Shown here: in pieces, positions 58,466 through 64,000 of the stretch
Layout of the letters: every line of letters begins with the position of its first letter
How positions within the stretch are numbered: the stretch's first letter is position 1
NCBI GenBank assembly: GCA_904063045.1
Contig: CAJFCJ010000004.1
Coordinates: forward strand, 122,195 to 186,194
Length of the DNA stretch: 64,000 nucleotides
Direction of reading: 5' to 3'
Source of the DNA: Dimorphilus gyrociliatus
Taxonomy: Eukaryota; Annelida; Polychaeta; Dinophilidae
Notes under the pieces: generated by a model
The model's input: the letters and a program-made list of their open reading frames with translations, nothing else
Told to the model about the DNA's origin: nothing
Database searches by the model: none
Position numbers and translations under genes: made by a program

Positions 58466-60612
58466 TAGGTATAGGGAATTTTTTTAGCGGATAAAATTTT
58501 GATACTCTTGCCAAAAGAAAGATTTATGTAAGTTAACATTTCAGTGTCGTATATATGTCATACAGTGAAGACTGCTGTATGAACTTCAATTATATGCATT
58601 ATATATCTATGTATTCTATGGACTAAGTATTTTACGTATTTTTGAGAAAAAGAAACGACAATTGTACTTTTACGCTGTATCTATACAAAACCTAGCTTTT
58701 ATACATATCTAACTCTCAACAATATCTCTGTACACTACACTCAGAGACACCAACAAGGCTACTGTATTGTATATATAATACTTATAATATTACCTTCTAC
58801 GTTTATAAACAATTTACGAGAGTTATGCTTTTAGTAAGTTTCATAAAATATCACAGAATCATTTCATATTTATAGAACAAGGTATCCACATGCATCACAT
58901 GCCCTCAGGTTTAATTTCTACTCAGAAAACATCTCTTTTTACAAAGTAACTCTTCCCTCAAAAGAGATATATCTGTGATTGAGCTCAGAAGATCAACGAT
59001 ATCTTATTATCAATTTACACTCTTGTCTCAAAAATTTGATGAAGAAACAAGAGAAAAAAAGGATATGAATAAGAAATAAAATGCTGAGCCGGTTTGTCGC
59101 GTCTGCAGACGTACTGCGGTTATTAAATAAACGACGATAATTCCTCCTCTACTATATAAATATACAGATTGCATACGCTTTATTCCTATAATTTTTATAT
59201 TGAAATTTACAGACGAGCTAGAATAAAATGGGAAAAAACGCATTGATTAACGATTATACGGTAAAGTGGTCGAGTAACAAGCAGCAATTCCTGTTCGCAT
59301 TAGCATACTTACGTACTGTAGGACTAAAAAGTGAAATGAACTCCCCTACAAACAAAAGGAAATAGACCGACTAAATCGGCTATTGTTATATACGAGAATG
59401 GTCGGCAAATTACTCTATTCCTTTTACTAATCGAAAAGATGTTCGTTAAAATAGCGTGTTTAACTAGAAAGCAGAATATTTTTACAGCTCAATAGAGTGT
59501 CGACTAGAATAGCAAACAAAGAAGCAGTCCCTCCCTAATTATGTCAGTGCTTATTGTCTTTCGACGCTGGAGCTAAATTTTTCCCTGCGTATCTCTCACT
59601 CTGACACTTCTCTATCTCTCTCTCTCTCTTTCTCTACAGCTCTCTTCCTATCTAACCCACTGTCTCTCTTCCTTATTCATTGTCCATTAAAATGGCTAAT
59701 CTAATTTTAAATAATTGAAATGCTATCTTCCATTTCTTAAATGATAAAAAGAATTTTATCCTATAATTGATGTTAATAAAACCGTCTTTTTTGTGTGTTA
59801 AGCCTAGATAAAAGTGTTTTCCCAAATCTCCTACTGGTAAAACATTATTTTCTTATGGTAGTTGACGAAACAAGGGGAACTAGAATTTTACCACCCAATT
59901 TAAAAGCTTCCCATTTTATCTCCTTTGATGTTCCCCGGGAAAATCCTCAAAAAACATATATGTTCATTAATATTAGTATACTTTATAGTAAAAAAACAAG
60001 TGTCTTTTGCCCCAATTTTCTTTTAGCCTTTAGCTTTTTTGTTTTTAATCAGTAATTTCATCTCATTAATAGAGTAATCAATTATCTACATTTATTCTAG
60101 CTTAAATGTATAGCTAGAAAAGTAATTTTACATAGTTCAAAGATCAACTAAAGTAGCTTTTGTCATACTGTTAAAACAAATATGAAATGGTAGTCCTTTG
60201 ATGAATCTATAGTATTATTATTTTTGTCTTCAAACGCCATGTCTCTTCTTATTAGCATTTCCTTATTAACTACACTTGATGAAATTTCAATCGATTTTTA
60301 CCGTGGGCTTTTAGGCTTCTATAGTTTACTATTGAATAAACAAGTTTAGTGGTCGTGATAAAAGAATATAAAAGTATTTGAGCGCCAAAAGAATAAAATG
60401 AATATCTCGTGTAAACTGGTATAAGATATAGCTCTTTAAAAAAAAAGAACAAGCCTGAGTAATGTTTTACTTTTCAACAAAGAACTGTTTGTCGTTAGCA
60501 ACAGATCAATATGGCGGGTAACGACGTTCAAACGATGAAAGTTAATGTTTAGTTTTGCTTAAATATTTAGAAATTTTAAGTTATAAGAAACGAGAAAAAG
60601 CTATATTCAAAG
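58466..60612. other. long intergenic region with CT repeat
   Basis: 2,147 bases, AT-rich. A CTCT tract lies near 59610-59635. Short open frames at 59795-60055 and elsewhere lack domain or splice support. No RNA gene is recognised. Confidence 0.45.
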
Positions 60613-61870
60613 ATGTGTGATCCATCCTCATTATTTCCAAGTGCTATGGCTCGAAAGAAACGAGTTGAAGACACACCAAAGTAAGATAATTCGAACAATT
60701 TTATGTTCTTTTCTATTAATCTCCTACTTAAAAAATAATTTTGATTAAGCTGCTAATTGGAAATTTTTATTTACGATGGCCTATAAAAATAAATATGAGA
60801 GGTAAAAATAGCATGAAAAACTTTTGTATCCCAAGTCAACATTTTTTGCTTATATAGTCAAAAAAAGGCAAAAGCAAATTAAATTAGAAGATTTAGCTTT
60901 TAGAAATAAATGCATGAATCGACAACATTACTCAATACAAACTTTAAATAATTAATTAATTTCCTAGGATCAATACTTATCGGATATTTGGAGAAGAAAT
61001 AGCTCATCAATATCCTTTGAGACCTTCCAACGTTTCAGTTCCATTGCATCCCCTATCTGATTCAAACGTTTTGGGGCAACCAGGCTCTACTATAGAACAT
61101 CCTCGATATAAAGCCAGGCATGGATCGAGAAATCGACCTAATCCCACACATTGTGGATTTCTATTATCGAACGTTAAAACGTTAATGGATCCAGTATGTA
61201 GTGTTTACACAAAGGGAAGTGATGAATCGTACGATTTTATGAAGCCGCAAAGGCCCTTAAATACTACAGTTCGATCGGATTTTGTTGACAAGAGTGATAC
61301 TTGCTTTCAAAAACCAACCCGCCATTCTTCTAATCCGAATAAAACTGCTGCCAGTGGTATTGTACCCGTAACATTTGTTAAACCGCAAAAGCAGAGATTT
61401 TGGAAAGAAGGAATCTCTTACGAACATCAATACGATTCTAGGGCAGATCCAAATTATCCCATAAGGGCTAAGGTAAGAAGTCATACTTTGACATTTGGAA
61501 ATCATATCAAACGCATCTGATATAAACTCTCGGTCGAGATATCAGATGTACTTTAGAAAATTGCTCCCAAACGAATATTTTATTAAGTATCCATTTCCCT
61601 ATTTAGAGACACGGAGCTTTCATTTGGGATAAATTCAGCGATAACGAAGCTGAAAGATTAATTCGTGCCAATGGTTATGAAGTTAGAAATTCAGCACAAG
61701 AAAGGCGTACATTGCCTACAGAAAATGTAGAACCTAAACCTTTAATTGAGTCCTCCATAAAATCTGCTCCTCCAGCTATTTACCCTGAACCTGCATCGAA
61801 GAGAGCAGCTCCCTCTACGCATTATTTACCTCCTATATCTAGTGTGCCAACCACTACTGTTTGCCAATGA
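60613..61870 (+). CDS. unrecognised three-exon protein, Pro/Ser/His-rich
   Basis: Exons 60613-60680, 60968-61472, 61607-61870, 278 residues, phases closing. The N-terminus is MCDPSSLFPSAMARKKR. The body has RIFGEEIAHQYPLRPSNVSVPLHPL, IEHPRYKARHGSRNRPNPTHCGF and a TFVKPQKQRFWKEG block. The C-terminus is Pro-rich (LPPISSVPTTTVCQ). There is no membrane segment, signal peptide or known domain. The short repeated HPRY/KP-type motifs and lack of hydrophobic core recall axonemal microtubule-binding proteins, which would fit the other sperm genes here, but this is only an impression. Confidence 0.75.
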
Positions 61871-62232
61871 AAACTTTACAAGATTTTTCTTCCTCTTTTT
61901 TTTTCTCCAGAAGTTAATCACTTGTGACCAAAGAACATTTTTAACTTAATTACTTTTTCATCTTGAAGTTTATTTTGAAATAAAGTTATTACATTATATA
62001 AATCTTATCTCTTTTTGTCATTTAAATAACAGTTTCGCCACTGATGAAATAATTTGCATGATATTATTTATAAGTAATAAACATATTACGTTAGATGGCG
62101 TTCAAGTTTGATTTTTTTCGCCATCTATAATATATTGATTAGCAGACGATGTGTATAATAGGCAATATCAAAAGTCCGATTGAGAAAATAAAAGTTTACA
62201 AAATCTAATAAATAAATAAGTGCTTGTAAGCT
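61871..62232. other. intergenic, AT-rich
   Basis: 362 bases between two plus-strand genes. Nothing is recognised beyond AT-rich 3' UTR-like sequence. Confidence 0.5.
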
Positions 62233-63776
62233 ATGGATCATAGAAGCAAACGACGTGTCCTTATTACAGGGGTTGGAATGACGCAGTTTGAAAAACCAAA
62301 AACGAAAGAGTGGAATTATTACGATATGGGACGAGAAGCTGGTAGATTATATTTATATGAAAAACTTTCTGTTTCTTTTACTTATCTCAGTCAATTCTAA
62401 TATCTTTTATTTAAACTATACAAACAAATTTTGTAGCTCATCAAGCTTTACAGGACGCAGGGGTTCCTTACGATAAAGTAGAGGCTGCTGTTGTTAGTTA
62501 TTGTTATGGCGAACCCACTTGCGGTACATTTTGACCTATTATCAATTTTAATGTTCAAAAATGTACTACTTACAAATTCTGATAGGTCAAAGAGCTCTCT
62601 ACGAACTAGGTTTAACTGGAATTCCAATCTTCAACGTTAATAACAATTGCTCATCAGCCTCCAGCGCCCTGATGTTGGCTGGAGAACTAATAAAGGGCGG
62701 GAAAGACTGCGTTTTAGCCGTTGGTAAAGTCATATTATTATACAAAAGCTACCATATTTTTTATACTATGTTTATTCATAAAAAACGAAGGCTTCGAGCA
62801 AATGGAAGCTGGATTGTCATCAAGATATAAAGAAAAAGTTGCTCCTACAAAGATACACTTTGACAAAATGTACGATTTGGGAGCTGATTCGGATCTTTTA
62901 CCTGGGTTGAACGAAATGACATCCGAAGTTATTAAAATATTTGCCTATTCAGCAAGAGAATATATTAAAAAGTATAATTCCGTAACTAAGCGTGATCTGA
63001 GTGAAATATCGTTGAAAAATCGAAAACATGGATCACAAAATGATAGAGCTACAAAACGTTCCTCACCCATTCCATCTATAGATGATATCCTAAAAAGAAC
63101 GTTGTGTGAACCAATCACACTTCACATGGCAGCACCAACTGCCGATGGAGGTGCAGCCGCTCTTGTTTGCAGTGAAGAATTCGTTCGAAAGAATAATTTG
63201 CAAATGCAATCTGTTGAAATTGCAGGTAAACATAACAATAATAGCCTTTTGTATTTATTAAAATATGATATTTTTATAGCTCAACATATGTTGACCGACT
63301 TGCAGTCTACTTTTGACAAAACATTTATGGATTTGTGTGGGTATAAATTAGCAAAGGAAGCTGCTCAACGATGCTACAATGATTCTAACATAAGTCCTAG
63401 TGACGTTGATGTGGTTGAGTTGCATGATTGCTTCTCATGTAATGAGCTCTTCATGTACGAGGCTCTTGGCTTTGCTAAAGAAGGTCATGGAATGGACTTA
63501 TTCAGAATGGGCTCTTGGATAAAGAACAAAAGTGGAGGCGAAATTTACAAAATGAACAATATTGTTGTCAATCCATCCGGTGGCTTAGAATCAAAAGGGC
63601 ATCCTATTGGTGCAACTGGATTGGGTCAATGCGCCGAACTATGTTGGCAATTGAGAGGTGATGCTGGAAAAAGACAAGTAGATGGAGCACGAGTTGGTTT
63701 GCAACACAACTATGGAATTGGCAGTGCTTGTGTTGTTACTTTATACAAACAGTATGGTTTAAACAGCAATCTGTGA
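62233..63776 (+). CDS. SCP2-thiolase: peroxisomal SCPx-type 3-ketoacyl-CoA thiolase without SCP2 domain
   Basis: Five exons: 62233-62341, 62437-62523, 62586-62723, 62791-63225, 63280-63776, 421 residues. Thiolase motifs: [14 protein letters not shown] at the start, active-site Cys87 (NVNNNCSS), [33 protein letters not shown] and [13 protein letters not shown]. This matches the thiolase half of SCPx, which cleaves branched-chain and bile-acid-type 3-ketoacyl-CoAs in peroxisomes. The protein stops right after the thiolase fold ([11 protein letters not shown]) with no sterol carrier domain. The final SNL resembles a type 1 peroxisomal targeting signal. An inserted Lys/Arg-rich loop lies at ~160-200 ([16 protein letters not shown]). 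Nematode DAF-22 is a comparable stand-alone SCPx thiolase. Confidence 0.94.
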
Positions 63777-64000
63777 TTTGCAACTGCAACCTTCAAATCT
63801 TTAAACTACAACAAAATTGATTAACTCGTTTTAATTTGATAAGATTAAGATATATTTTTTAAACTTCAGAGTAATATAAAACACTTCTGTGTTATTCAAC
63901 TAAAACGTGTGTAATTCAATATATATACATTTATATAAGTAATAGTTTCTAAAAACATTCGACCTATAGTCTTAATCGCCTAGTTTAAATGGTTTTGTCT
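63777..64000. other. 3' flank of the SCPx thiolase to window edge
   Basis: 224 AT-rich bases. No further gene start is visible before the edge. Confidence 0.5.

Noticed and set aside
59795-60055. 86-codon plus-strand frame
   Set aside because: No recognisable motif, no exon signals and Lys/Phe/Asn-rich AT composition.
1-64000. CRISPR arrays, operons, phage or bacterial elements
   Set aside because: Intron-rich metazoan genes throughout. No direct-repeat arrays with unique spacers and no bacterial-type gene runs.
1-64000. tRNA or rRNA genes
   Set aside because: No T-arm GGTTCGAATCC-like box with matching A-box and acceptor stem was found by eye. A covariance-model search would be decisive.

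Overview
This is a window of a compact, AT-rich animal nuclear genome. Genes lie only tens to a few hundred bases apart on both strands. Most introns are about 45-75 nt with GT..AG ends, and every gene recognised outright is a metazoan protein. The DFPase gene resembles the squid enzyme closely, and EFCAB9, SPMIP1 and many rhodopsin-family GPCRs are also present. I infer a small-genome lophotrochozoan, possibly a miniature annelid of the Dimorphilus type; the species is an inference and was not tested. Exon joins were checked by hand for splice signals and reading phase. Where a junction could not be closed, the entry says so.

Layout 0-14 kb: the tail of a Gly/Arg-rich protein (+); an EFCAB14-like membrane protein (-); a BIRC6-like E2 without visible BIR domain (-); TECR enoyl-CoA reductase (-), divergent from a DNAJB-type chaperone with a strong heat-shock element (+); ribulose-5-phosphate 3-epimerase (+); a filamin-repeat protein (+); GABP beta (-). 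14-24 kb: EFR3 (+, 21 exons), which carries the sperm Ca2+ sensor EFCAB9 nested antisense in an intron, converging on mannose-6-phosphate isomerase (-), which carries a nested antisense small membrane-protein gene. 24-33 kb: a gene-poor stretch with three orphan GPCRs and SPMIP1, a sperm microtubule inner protein.

33-47 kb: elongin B (-), mitochondrial CLPP (-), XBP1 (+), a squid-type DFPase (-), RICTOR (+) and an unrecognised C2H2/AT-hook protein (-). 47-64 kb: a SUN-domain nuclear envelope protein (+); WDR86 (-) head-to-head, 64 bp between start codons, with a D2-like amine receptor (+); another orphan GPCR; an unrecognised three-exon protein; and a peroxisomal SCPx-type thiolase lacking the SCP2 domain.

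The most notable signal is in XBP1. The gene keeps the IRE1 unconventional splice site as two 7-nt-loop hairpins that excise only 20 nt, and splicing switches the reading frame to a longer C-terminus. Upstream is an exact CCAAT-N9-CCACG ER-stress element. With the DNAJB heat-shock promoter and CLPP, the window holds parts of the cytosolic, ER and mitochondrial protein quality-control systems. RICTOR (TORC2) and EFR3 (PI4KA anchoring) are two membrane-lipid signalling scaffolds.
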